Assembly (NCBI GenBank): GCA_024689165.1
Contig: JAILDS010000243.1
Coordinates: forward strand, 1 to 5,220
Reading direction: 5' to 3'
DNA from: Clostridia bacterium
GTDB lineage: Bacteria; Bacillota; Clostridia; Oscillospirales; Acutalibacteraceae
Length of the DNA: 5,220 nt
Shown here in pieces: positions 1 to 5,220 of this stretch (its first letter is position 1; the number at the start of each line of letters is the position of its first letter). The notes under the pieces are model-generated. The model was not told the DNA's origin. It searched no databases and was given only the letters and a program-made list of their open reading frames with translations. The position numbers and the translations under genes were made by a program.

Positions 1-136
1 GGGCAAGCTGATCACCCCCGCGGGCAGAGAGCTGGGGTTCGAGGCGAACGTCACCTTCGACGGCGATGAGATGTCCGGCGCTCTGAAGATCGCGATAGCA
101 ACGATCAAAATCAAAAACGGGCACAGGATAGCGTAA
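1..136 (+). CDS. 3' end of an unidentified protein (partial)
   Basis: An open frame enters from the left edge (first full codon at base 2) and ends at TAA 134-136, giving 44 C-terminal residues. The visible part alternates hydrophobic and polar residues (for example AIATIKIKNG) and looks like the last beta strands of a domain rather than a membrane or coiled region. I do not recognise the family from this fragment and assign no function. The frame is supported by lack of stops, a composition like the neighbouring genes, and a + strand terminator 78 bases downstream of the stop. It converges on the DNA glycosylase gene. Confidence 0.6.
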   Translation, partial: GKLITPAGRELGFEANVTFDGDEMSGALKIAIATIKIKNGHRIA

Positions 137-150
137 AACAACGCGCATAC

Positions 151-188
151 AAAGTAAAAACGCCGTTCCGGGCGGACCGGTCACGGCG
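151..188 (-). terminator. Rho-independent terminator for the DNA glycosylase gene
   Basis: On the minus strand, arms 188-183 and 166-161 pair perfectly over 6 bp (ACGGCG/CGCCGT). An inner CCGG/CCGG pairing (177-180 with 168-171) stacks inside with small bulges and a GCGGA loop on the + strand. The hairpin is followed on the minus strand by five T (bases 160-156) and a further T-rich stretch to 151. It lies about 90 bases beyond the stop of the minus gene at 279, the position and polarity expected for its transcript end. Confidence 0.6.
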
Positions 189-213
189 GGTGTTATGAAT
201 TATGAGCTTTTTC

Positions 214-245
214 CCGGTCCCGGTCGACACCGGACCGGTTTTTTT
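214..245 (+). terminator. Rho-independent terminator for the left-edge gene
   Basis: Perfect 7-bp arms CCGGTCC (214-220) and GGACCGG (232-238) enclose a bulged C and an inner GGT/ACC pairing with a CGAC loop (225-228). Seven T follow at once (239-245). This is a textbook intrinsic terminator reading rightwards, 78 bases after the stop of the left-edge gene and 34 bases before the stop of the convergent gene. Confidence 0.85.
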
Positions 246-278
246 GCGTCCGTTGAGCCCCGGGGCGATGCGGCAGAG

Positions 279-782
279 TCATTTGTCCGCGCAGAGCGCG
301 ACTATCCTCCACGCTTCGAGCAGTCTCTCCATGCTCCACGAAGCGTTTGCGGGGCTGGTGGAAGGAAGCGTCACCGCCTCGATGCCGAGCGTTTTGCCCT
401 GGAACCGGGCGAAATACGCGCCGCTGGTCTTCCCGTTGCAGAAAACGCGTTCTATCGGCGCGGCTTCGAATATCGGTGACAGGTCGTTCGGGATGACGGC
501 GCGTATCTCCGAATCGGCAGAACCCGATATTTCGCAGCTCGCTATTACGTCCCAGAGCGCAACGTGATGCGACAGCGCAAGCGTTCGTTTCTCATCCGTC
601 GACTTCGGCTCGGGCTCGTCGAAAAGACGCGCCATCAGCGGCCAGAAACGGTTCTGAGGATGCCCGTAGAAAAACATCTGTTCACGGCTTTTGACCGACG
701 GCAGGCTGCCGAGCACGAGCACGCGGCAGTTTTTGTCGACGAGCGGGCCGAACTGGTGGACGACGCGAGTTGATTCTTTCAT
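279..782 (-). CDS. Uracil-DNA glycosylase superfamily protein, probable DNA-deoxyinosine (hypoxanthine) glycosylase
   Basis: A predicted 167-residue base-excision repair enzyme that would remove deaminated bases, most likely hypoxanthine arising from deoxyadenosine, from DNA in the cytoplasm. Visible motifs are VLVLGSLPSVKSREQ (residues 21-35), the very characteristic FFYGHPQNRFW (37-47, with Asn44 the likely active-site Asn) and the C-terminal loop LPSTSPANASWS (139-150). Order and size fit the short hypoxanthine-DNA glycosylase family (UDG family 6 type), which is established as acting on deoxyinosine rather than uracil. The frame stays open upstream to 1133, but that stretch crosses both promoters and a divergent gene. 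Met at 782 is chosen because homologous sequence starts there (MKESTRVVHQF). No Shine-Dalgarno precedes it; its ATG overlaps the stop of a ten-codon upstream ORF. Exact base specificity is inferred. Confidence 0.88.
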   Translation of the reverse strand: MKESTRVVHQFGPLVDKNCRVLVLGSLPSVKSREQMFFYGHPQNRFWPLMARLFDEPEPKSTDEKRTLALSHHVALWDVIASCEISGSADSEIRAVIPNDLSPIFEAAPIERVFCNGKTSGAYFARFQGKTLGIEAVTLPSTSPANASWSMERLLEAWRIVALCADK

Positions 783-811
783 AAGCCGATCAAAGGATCC
801 CGCAGCGGCAT
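779..811 (-). CDS. Possible ten-codon leader ORF overlapping the DNA glycosylase start
   Basis: Minus strand ATG at 811-809 opens a frame of ten codons (MPLRDPLIGL) ending with TGA at 781-779. The TGA overlaps the glycosylase ATG (782-780) as ATGA, the classic arrangement for translational coupling. A purine-rich run (GGAAAGGGGGAAGGG) ends about 10 bases before the mini-ORF ATG and lies inside the transcript predicted from the TATACT promoter. The glycosylase ATG has no such site. So ribosomes may load here and restart at the glycosylase. The arrangement is seen in sequence; translation is inference. The same arrangement could arise by chance. Confidence 0.35.
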   Translation of the reverse strand: MPLRDPLIGL

Positions 812-851
812 GACGCGGTATCCCTTCCCCCTTTCCGAAACAGACGTCCAG

Positions 852-880
852 AGTATAGTCTCTGCGGACGATCGCGTCAA
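852..880 (-). promoter_or_regulatory. Sigma-70/sigma-A type promoter of the DNA glycosylase gene
   Basis: On the minus strand the -35 box is TTGACG (880-875), followed by an exact 17-base spacer and the -10 box TATACT (857-852). Both boxes match five of six consensus bases. Transcription would begin near 845, giving a leader of about 60 bases before the glycosylase ATG at 782 that contains the purine-rich run and the ten-codon mini-ORF. Confidence 0.75.
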
Positions 881-983
881 CAGGATCGTTCCTCATCCGG
901 AAAATAAAAATCGTGTCAAACGCAGACGGGATCCTGCGGCGCAGCCGCTTCGCCGTGTTATCGTATGTAAAAACGTCAGGGAA

Positions 984-1012
984 TTGCATTGCCCGCAGGC
1001 CTGTGGTACAAT
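984..1012 (+). promoter_or_regulatory. Promoter of the three-gene carbohydrate operon
   Basis: The -35 box TTGCAT (984-989), a 17-base spacer and the -10 box TACAAT (1007-1012) form a good housekeeping-sigma promoter. TG at 1004-1005 one base before the -10 makes it an extended -10 promoter, which can offset the imperfect -35. The start would fall near 1019, leaving a leader of about 50 bases before the ATG at 1072. An imperfect 16-base palindrome (979-994) covers the -35 and a perfect CAGGCCTG (996-1003) sits in the spacer; either could be bound by a regulator, but no known operator is recognised. Confidence 0.72.
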
Positions 1013-1057
1013 ACGCCGAGAAAACCGAAAAAAAGCTTGCGCGTCGAAAACCGCTCC

Positions 1058-1066
1058 GAGAGGTGA
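1058..1066 (+). promoter_or_regulatory. Ribosome binding site fixing the start of the first operon gene
   Basis: GAGAGGTGA lies six bases... measured from GAGGTG (1060-1065) to the ATG at 1072, and matches the anti-Shine-Dalgarno core well. The frame is open back to 913, but those earlier starts lie upstream of the predicted transcription start near 1019, so this site decides for 1072. Confidence 0.8.
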
Positions 1067-1071
1067 CAGAT

Positions 1072-2085
1072 ATGATCCCCTTCCGACAGACAGATCTCCC
1101 GACAAAGGTACCCGCTTCCGAAATGGAACGCATACACGCCGCCCTTCAAACGCCCGTCAAGTACGGCGCGGTGATGAAACGGGAAAACGCCTTCACGGAC
1201 AGCCCCACCGTCTTCCGTTACGGTGACAGCTTTTATATGTACTTTATCGCCATATCAAAAGATACCAGCGTTTCCGGCTACGAAACGCATCTGGCGCGCT
1301 CCGAAGATCTTCTGCGCTGGGAGTATCTCGGGCCCGTTTTACGCCGCGACGGTCTTGATCGCTGGGACAGCAGACAGTGCGCGGGCTACGCCGCCTATAT
1401 AGACATCGCCTTCGACGGCACCTGTGAACTGCAGCGCACGGCGGGCTTTTATCACGTCTCTTACCTGGCCGGCAACAGCGACGGGTACGAACCCGATCCC
1501 CTGCTGATGGGCCTGGCGCGCAGCACGGACCCCACGGATCCCGGCGCCTTCAGCCGCCTCCCCGAGCCTATCCTGCGGCCGGAGGATCCCGACGCGCGAC
1601 CGTTTGAGGACAAGACCCTTTATAAGAGCTTTCTGTTCCGGGACGACGCGCGGGTGACGGGCCGCCCCTTCGTCAACGCTTACAACGCCAAGGGACAGGA
1701 CGGCCGCGAGCGGATCTTTCTGGCGGTATCCGAGGACGGCGAACGCTTTGAGCGGTACGGGGACCGTGCCGTGCTGGACGCATCCGAAGAACGTCCCGGG
1801 GCTCTGATCACCGGAGACCCGCAGATCATCCGCATGGACGATCTGTACGTCATGCTGTACTTCCGGCTGAACACAAAAGGCGGCGCGTTCGATACCTTCG
1901 CCTGCTCCTATGATCTGATCCACTGGACCCAATGGACCGGCAAGCCGCTCATCGCCCCCACCGAGCCCTGGGAGAACGTACACGCGCACAAGCCATGGCT
2001 GATCCGTTACAAAGGGGTCAGCTACCACTTCTACTGCGCGGTCAATGACAAAAAAGAACGCTTCATTGCCGTGGCGCATTCCTGA
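1072..2085 (+). CDS. GH43-like five-bladed beta-propeller glycosidase
   Basis: A 337-residue protein predicted to cleave or phosphorolyse a glycosidic bond in an oligosaccharide, probably in the cytoplasm since no signal peptide is seen. It shows the repeated blade pattern of the GH43/GH32/GH62/GH117/GH130 fold: FTDSPTVFRYGDSFYMYF (41-58, with Asp43 a candidate general base), SEDLLRWEYLGPVL (77-90), GRPFVNAYNAKG (197-208), ERIFLAVSEDGERFERYG (213-230), TGDPQIIRMDDLYVMLYF (247-264), ACSYDLIHWTQWTGKPLI (277-294) and HKPWLIRYKGVSYHFY (306-321). The 'data from a clip, cut-off, then day-to-day phrase' of Asp/Trp in each blade is typical of these propellers. Length equals a single catalytic domain without accessory modules. 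First gene of the operon, 37 bases ahead of the next. The fold call is firm; family and substrate are inference, and GH130-type phosphorolysis is a possible alternative. Confidence 0.75.
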   Translation: MIPFRQTDLPTKVPASEMERIHAALQTPVKYGAVMKRENAFTDSPTVFRYGDSFYMYFIAISKDTSVSGYETHLARSEDLLRWEYLGPVLRRDGLDRWDSRQCAGYAAYIDIAFDGTCELQRTAGFYHVSYLAGNSDGYEPDPLLMGLARSTDPTDPGAFSRLPEPILRPEDPDARPFEDKTLYKSFLFRDDARVTGRPFVNAYNAKGQDGRERIFLAVSEDGERFERYGDRAVLDASEERPGALITGDPQIIRMDDLYVMLYFRLNTKGGAFDTFACSYDLIHWTQWTGKPLIAPTEPWENVHAHKPWLIRYKGVSYHFYCAVNDKKERFIAVAHS

Positions 2086-2122
2086 GACTGCCTATAACCA
2101 CCGTGAAAGAAAGGAAAAAACA

Positions 2123-3373
2123 ATGAACCGTCGTATGGACAGGAACAGACTGAACATCGGGGCATATATTCTGCAGCCCTACGCAAGGACCGAGCGGCAC
2201 ATCCGCGAAATAAAAGAATGCGGGATAGATTTTATCGTCTGCATGGGCGACGACCGTCCCGCTCTGGATCTGTTCGAAAAATACGGGCTCGGCGCCGTCG
2301 TGAGCGGCATCGTCCCCGGCTGGTGGGGCGGCGACGGCGAAAACGCCGGTCTTCTGGCAGAGCGCAATCCCCTTGAGCGCTACGGGGAAGCCGCTTCAGG
2401 CTTCAGGGATCACCCCGCTGTCTGGGGCATAGACGTGGGCGACGAGCCCTCCGCGCTGGATTTTCCGCATTACGGCAAGGTCACGGCTCTGACGGAGAGG
2501 CTGTTTGCGAACCAGTTCGCCTATCTGAACCTCTATCCGAATTACGCTTCCGTGGCGGAGAACTCGGCGCAGCAAACCGTGAACCAGCTCGGCACCGCCA
2601 CCTACGATGAGCATATACGGCGGTACTGCGAGAACGTGGGGCTTGATTACATCTGCTACGATTTCTATATGTATTCGCTGTCTGCCGACCGGAACTCGTT
2701 TTTCGGGATAAACCGGGCGTACGAAAACCTGCGGGTGGTCGCGGACGCCTGCCGTTCCACCGGCCGCGCCATGTGGATCGTGCTGCAGGTCAACTCCAAC
2801 CGGCCGGAGGAGTGGCTCAGCGCGGATCAGCTCCGTTTTCAGGCGAATTCAGCGCTGGCGTTCGGCGCGGAGGTCGTCACCTGGGCCTGCTATACCGGCG
2901 GCTGGTGGCACAATCAGGTGCTCGACGGTCAGGGCGAAAAAACGGAGCAGTACGAAAAGCTGAAAACCGTCAACGCGGAGCTGCGCGCCATCGGCCGGAA
3001 ATACATGAAATACCGGAACGTCTCCACTCATTTTATCGGGTTCAAATGGGCGCATACGCCCGCCGGCGTGAACGCGGACGTATCGGACGAGCTGAACACG
3101 GGCGTGTTCTTCGGTCTTCGCGCCTCGGACGGTTCGCCGCTTCTTGCGGGGCAGATGGTTGCCCGCGACGGCAGCGGGAAGCAGGCCGTCTTTATCTGCA
3201 ATGCCTCCGAACCGTGGGGCGACCGGAGAACGGAGAGCACGGTGGAGTTCTGTGCAAACGGCGCGGAGGTTCATATACTGACGGCGCGCGGAGAGATCGA
3301 GCCGGAAATAACCGACGGCAAATACCGGTTCAGCCTTCCCTCCTGCGGAGGCGCGCTGTTGACGATACGATAA
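2123..3373 (+). CDS. (beta/alpha)8-barrel glycoside hydrolase-like protein with C-terminal beta domain
   Basis: A 416-residue protein that looks like a clan GH-A type glycosidase (the beta-galactosidase-like group). The barrel appears to span residues 10-290: NIGAYILQPY (11-20) as first strand, GIDFIVCMGDD (34-44), HPAVWGIDVGDEPS (97-110) with Glu108 in the GDEP motif as likely acid/base, AYLNLYPNYAS (133-143), YICYDFYMYS (176-185) with Asp180, RAMWIVLQV (215-223) and FGAEVVTWACYTGGWW (247-262). Residues 300-416 form a small beta domain ending in LPSCGGALLTIR, as in many glycosidases. No signal peptide is seen. AAAGGA at 2110-2115 lies seven bases before the ATG and decides this start; the frame is open further up but overlaps the previous gene. 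A second catalytic Glu is not evident, so hydrolase activity is inferred. The substrate is unknown. Confidence 0.7.
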   Translation: MNRRMDRNRLNIGAYILQPYARTERHIREIKECGIDFIVCMGDDRPALDLFEKYGLGAVVSGIVPGWWGGDGENAGLLAERNPLERYGEAASGFRDHPAVWGIDVGDEPSALDFPHYGKVTALTERLFANQFAYLNLYPNYASVAENSAQQTVNQLGTATYDEHIRRYCENVGLDYICYDFYMYSLSADRNSFFGINRAYENLRVVADACRSTGRAMWIVLQVNSNRPEEWLSADQLRFQANSALAFGAEVVTWACYTGGWWHNQVLDGQGEKTEQYEKLKTVNAELRAIGRKYMKYRNVSTHFIGFKWAHTPAGVNADVSDELNTGVFFGLRASDGSPLLAGQMVARDGSGKQAVFICNASEPWGDRRTESTVEFCANGAEVHILTARGEIEPEITDGKYRFSLPSCGGALLTIR

Positions 3374-3407
3374 AAAAGGCCGTTCCGGAAAAAGGAGCAT
3401 AAAAAGA

Positions 3408-4616
3408 ATGAACGATTCGTACGATCTGCCCTTCAGCCCCGAAAGAAAACAGGCCCGGCGCTTCGACACCCCCTACCGCAGCCGTATCATGACCGATCAG
3501 GTTTTTACCGACGAGGATCTGCCGGAGGAAGCGAGGAAGGCCGCGCTGCGGCGCTTCGGTGAGTCGATGGAACATTTTTACCCGGAAAAAAGCAAATACC
3601 GCGTTTTCTTCGGGGAACTGCACGGGCACAGCTGCCTTTCGGACGGCGGCCCCTCGCCTGACGACTATTACCGGAATATCCGCGACGTCGCCAAACTGGA
3701 TTTCGCCGCGCTGACCGATCATCACCACGGGGGCGTGGGCAGCTCCACGCTCTACGGTCGGAAGGGAGAGATGCTGCGGGAAGCGGCTGTCCGCCGGAAC
3801 GAGCCTGGCCGGTTTTCCACGCTGTTCGGTTATGAGATAGACGGCTATCCCTATTACAACAATTTCATCGTCTACCACCGGGACCACACTGGCGGGATCT
3901 TCCGGGAAGCGGTCGACGGCGATATCACCGCAGCGGAGCTGAAAGCGCTGCTGGCCCGCGAAGACCGGCTCGTTGTGCCGCACGACACGTATCAATTGGG
4001 AAGCGGCGCGGACCTTTCAAGGATAGACCCGGCGCTGTTCACGCCGCTCATCGAGATTTATTCCCGCGACGACTGCGCGGAATACTTCGACCATCCGTTC
4101 AACCATGACGGCGGCGGCATGGTGCGCGGCTGCTGCTGGCAGGACGCGCTGAGACGCGGCGCGAAAATGGGCTGCATAGCCGCGTCGGACGACCACGGCC
4201 TCCAGAACGGGCTGCCGTTCCCGTCCGGCGGCGACCCCTGCCGGTACCCCGGCATCACCGGCGTGCTGTGCGAGGAGAACACGACTCAGGCGATCTTCGA
4301 CGCGCTCAAAGCCCGCCGCTGCTACGGCTTTATGGGCGGAAGGATGGGTATCGATTTCCGCATCAACGGGCATTATATGGGTGAGGAATTCACCTCGGAC
4401 GGGGACCGTACGATCTGTATGCGCGTGGACGCCGACGCGCCGGTGAAAAAGCTCACCTTGGTCAAAAACTGCGAGGACGCTCTTTTCATACGCAAAAACA
4501 AGGCGGTCGTGCTGGATTACAGCGCCGATACGCCCTGCGATTCCTACTATCTGCGGGTGGAGCTGACGGACGGAAGGCTGGGCTGGACCAGCCCGATCTG
4601 GGTCAACTGCGGATAA
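3408..4616 (+). CDS. PHP-domain metallohydrolase, CehA/McbA (DUF3604-like) type
   Basis: A 402-residue probable metal-dependent hydrolase with a PHP (polymerase and histidinol phosphatase) fold. The metal-ligand motifs appear in the right order: FGELHGHSCLSDG (68-80, His72 and His74), FAALTDHHHGG (99-109, Asp104 and His105), GYEIDG (141-146, Glu143), VVPHDTY (189-195, His192), IEIYS (215-219) and AASDDHG (258-264, Asp262 and His263). The C-terminal 80 residues are a beta domain ending in WTSPIWVNCG, a tail typical of CehA/McbA-like proteins, whose known members split esters or amides. About 65 residues precede the first motif. AAAGGAG (3391-3397) lies ten bases before the ATG; Met28 is a weaker alternative start. 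Last gene of the operon, 34 bases after the previous one. The chemistry could be phosphoester, ester or amide cleavage of a sugar derivative; context favours a carbohydrate-linked substrate. Confidence 0.82.
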   Translation: MNDSYDLPFSPERKQARRFDTPYRSRIMTDQVFTDEDLPEEARKAALRRFGESMEHFYPEKSKYRVFFGELHGHSCLSDGGPSPDDYYRNIRDVAKLDFAALTDHHHGGVGSSTLYGRKGEMLREAAVRRNEPGRFSTLFGYEIDGYPYYNNFIVYHRDHTGGIFREAVDGDITAAELKALLAREDRLVVPHDTYQLGSGADLSRIDPALFTPLIEIYSRDDCAEYFDHPFNHDGGGMVRGCCWQDALRRGAKMGCIAASDDHGLQNGLPFPSGGDPCRYPGITGVLCEENTTQAIFDALKARRCYGFMGGRMGIDFRINGHYMGEEFTSDGDRTICMRVDADAPVKKLTLVKNCEDALFIRKNKAVVLDYSADTPCDSYYLRVELTDGRLGWTSPIWVNCG

Positions 4617-4645
4617 GAAGATGTTTGCGGCAAAACAAGGATATG

Positions 4646-4680
4646 AAAAAACGGCGGCGCCGAACGGGTGCCGCCGTTTT
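4646..4680. terminator. Bidirectional Rho-independent terminator between convergent genes
   Basis: Arms AAAACGGCGGC (4648-4658) and GCCGCCGTTTT (4670-4680) pair perfectly over 11 bp around an 11-base loop. The + strand gains four T from the stem, and the minus strand gains six (from A 4646-4651), so it works best leftwards. It lies 30 bases after the PHP gene stop and 24 bases past the stop of the minus gene, and can serve both. Confidence 0.85.
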
Positions 4681-4705
4681 CGCCGATACTCCGGCGCAGT
4701 TTTTT
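4681..4705 (+). terminator. Possible second, tandem terminator of the operon
   Basis: CGCCG (4681-4685) and CGGCG (4692-4696) form a short 5-bp hairpin with a six-base loop. Six T follow at 4700-4705 after a three-base gap. It begins directly after the main terminator, whose + strand T-run is only four long, so it may act as a back-up. It overlaps the stop codon of the convergent gene. The short stem keeps confidence low. Confidence 0.35.
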
Positions 4706-5220
4706 ATTTCGCGTCCGCGTCCGGCATGGGCGGGTCGTCGTAATGTTCCGGCTGTACTGCGCCGCCGGCGCCGGCAAACGAGGCGATTATCGCGTCGATG
4801 TAGACGAGCGTCGTCTCATAGTAGCTGACGAGCTGTCCCTCGCCGCCGCGGTCGGGCAGGATCTCGCCGTACAGATGCAGATATTCAACCGCGTCGCCGC
4901 GCGAGCGCTTCAGGATGGCGTCGATCTTCCCGGCCTGTTCTTCGGAAAGCGGCGCGGGACGGTCGAAATCAAATACTTCGTTGAGCTCCTCGAGCGTCTG
5001 CATGGAACGCACGTGCAGCATGCTCGTCTCGCACCGGTTTGAAAGCAATCGCAGAAAAGCGATCCCCTCTTTCGTTCCCGCGGAGGACAAAAGCGCTTTT
5101 GCCTGTCCGGCGACCGCCGTATACGCTTCCACGGCATGACGGTAGTCCGATTCTTCATAGCCTCTGGGCGTCATGTAGTCCCCGTTCCGGTGCCAGGCCA
5201 GCCAGCAGCCGACCGCGCAG
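4704..5220 (-). CDS. 3' part of an unidentified helix-rich protein (partial)
   Basis: A minus strand frame enters from the right edge and ends at TAA 4706-4704, giving 171 C-terminal residues. An internal ATG at 5174 could look like a start, but the frame stays open to the edge with plausible residues (CWLAWHRNGDYM), so the gene probably begins outside the window. The visible part is rich in helix-forming stretches: YRHAVEAYTAVAGQAKALL, FLRLLSNRCETSMLHVRSMQ and AGKIDAILKRSRGDAVEYL, followed by a short acidic, proline-containing tail (PEHYDDPPMPDADAK). Helical C-terminal domains of this kind follow the catalytic barrel in some glycoside hydrolases, which would suit the neighbourhood, but I do not recognise the family. 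It converges on the operon and probably uses the terminator at 4646-4680. Confidence 0.75.
   Translation of the reverse strand, partial: CAVGCWLAWHRNGDYMTPRGYEESDYRHAVEAYTAVAGQAKALLSSAGTKEGIAFLRLLSNRCETSMLHVRSMQTLEELNEVFDFDRPAPLSEEQAGKIDAILKRSRGDAVEYLHLYGEILPDRGGEGQLVSYYETTLVYIDAIIASFAGAGGAVQPEHYDDPPMPDADAK

Noticed and set aside
258..265. CCCCGGGG palindrome before the glycosylase stop
   Set aside because: Short palindromes of C and G are expected by chance here, and no T-run or second copy goes with it.
936..948. GCGGC-GCA-GCCGC inverted repeat in the divergent region
   Set aside because: A GC-only repeat with a three-base loop, about 70-80 bases before the operon start, matching no known site. 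It could be an operator, but chance is as likely.
913..1071. Longer N-terminus for the propeller gene
   Set aside because: The earlier starts lie before the predicted transcription start near 1019, and a strong ribosome site stands before 1072.
783..1133. Upstream extension of the DNA glycosylase frame (117 extra codons)
   Set aside because: It would cross its own promoter, the divergent operon promoter and the start of the divergent gene, and its sequence resembles no part of the glycosylase family.
1339..2079. Long open minus frame opposite the propeller gene
   Set aside because: A high-GC shadow of a gene whose + frame has clear blade motifs, a ribosome site and operon context.
2773..3469. 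Open frames of about 200 codons on both strands across the end of the barrel gene
   Set aside because: Arg-rich, low-complexity translations with no motif; they overlap a well-supported coding frame.
3330..3995. Open minus frame of 221 codons opposite the PHP gene
   Set aside because: The opposite frame carries the HGHS and TDHH metal motifs, so this one is a shadow.
1..5220. CRISPR array, tRNA or rRNA gene, insertion sequence, phage or defence system
   Set aside because: No spaced repeats, cloverleaf, transposase motif or terminal inverted repeats were seen, and the recognisable genes are a DNA repair enzyme and carbohydrate enzymes.

Overview
The window reads as an ordinary chromosomal stretch of a fairly GC-rich, carbohydrate-degrading bacterium. 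Genes are tightly packed, purine-rich Shine-Dalgarno sites precede the + strand operon genes, promoters look like sigma-70/sigma-A sites, and Rho-independent terminators with T-runs sit between convergent genes. Isoleucine ATA codons are used freely despite the high GC. This fits a gut-type Clostridia (Bacillota) member, but Lentisphaerota or Verrucomicrobiota are not excluded. The taxonomic guess is inference only.

Layout: (1) bases 1-136 hold the last 44 codons of an unidentified + strand gene. (2) Bases 137-278 are a convergent intergenic region with a hairpin terminator for each strand. (3) Bases 279-782 (minus) encode a 167-residue protein of the uracil-DNA glycosylase superfamily, most like the hypoxanthine (deoxyinosine) DNA glycosylase family. 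It is preceded by a ten-codon mini-ORF whose stop overlaps its start. (4) Bases 783-1071 are a divergent control region with a near-consensus minus promoter (TTGACG-17-TATACT) and an extended -10 plus promoter (TTGCAT-17-TACAAT). (5) Bases 1072-4616 form a three-gene + strand operon: a GH43-like five-bladed beta-propeller glycosidase, a (beta/alpha)8-barrel glycoside-hydrolase-like protein with a C-terminal beta domain, and a PHP-domain metallohydrolase of the CehA/McbA (DUF3604-like) type. (6) A bidirectional terminator lies at 4646-4680, with a possible second + strand terminator after it. (7) Bases 4704-5220 (minus) are the 3' part of an unidentified, helix-rich protein running off the right edge.

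The three operon genes have gaps of 37 and 34 bases, share one visible promoter and end at one visible terminator zone. None has an obvious signal peptide, so they most likely act together in the cytoplasm on an imported glycan fragment or modified sugar. No transporter or regulator is present in the window. The substrate cannot be read from the sequence. The DNA glycosylase is a divergently transcribed housekeeping repair gene, probably unrelated in function.

No RNA gene, CRISPR array, insertion sequence or phage feature was seen. The most unusual items are the mini-ORF coupled to the DNA glycosylase, the pairing of a PHP metallohydrolase with two glycosidase-like proteins, the missing obvious second catalytic Glu in the barrel protein, and the paired terminators with an alternative fold.
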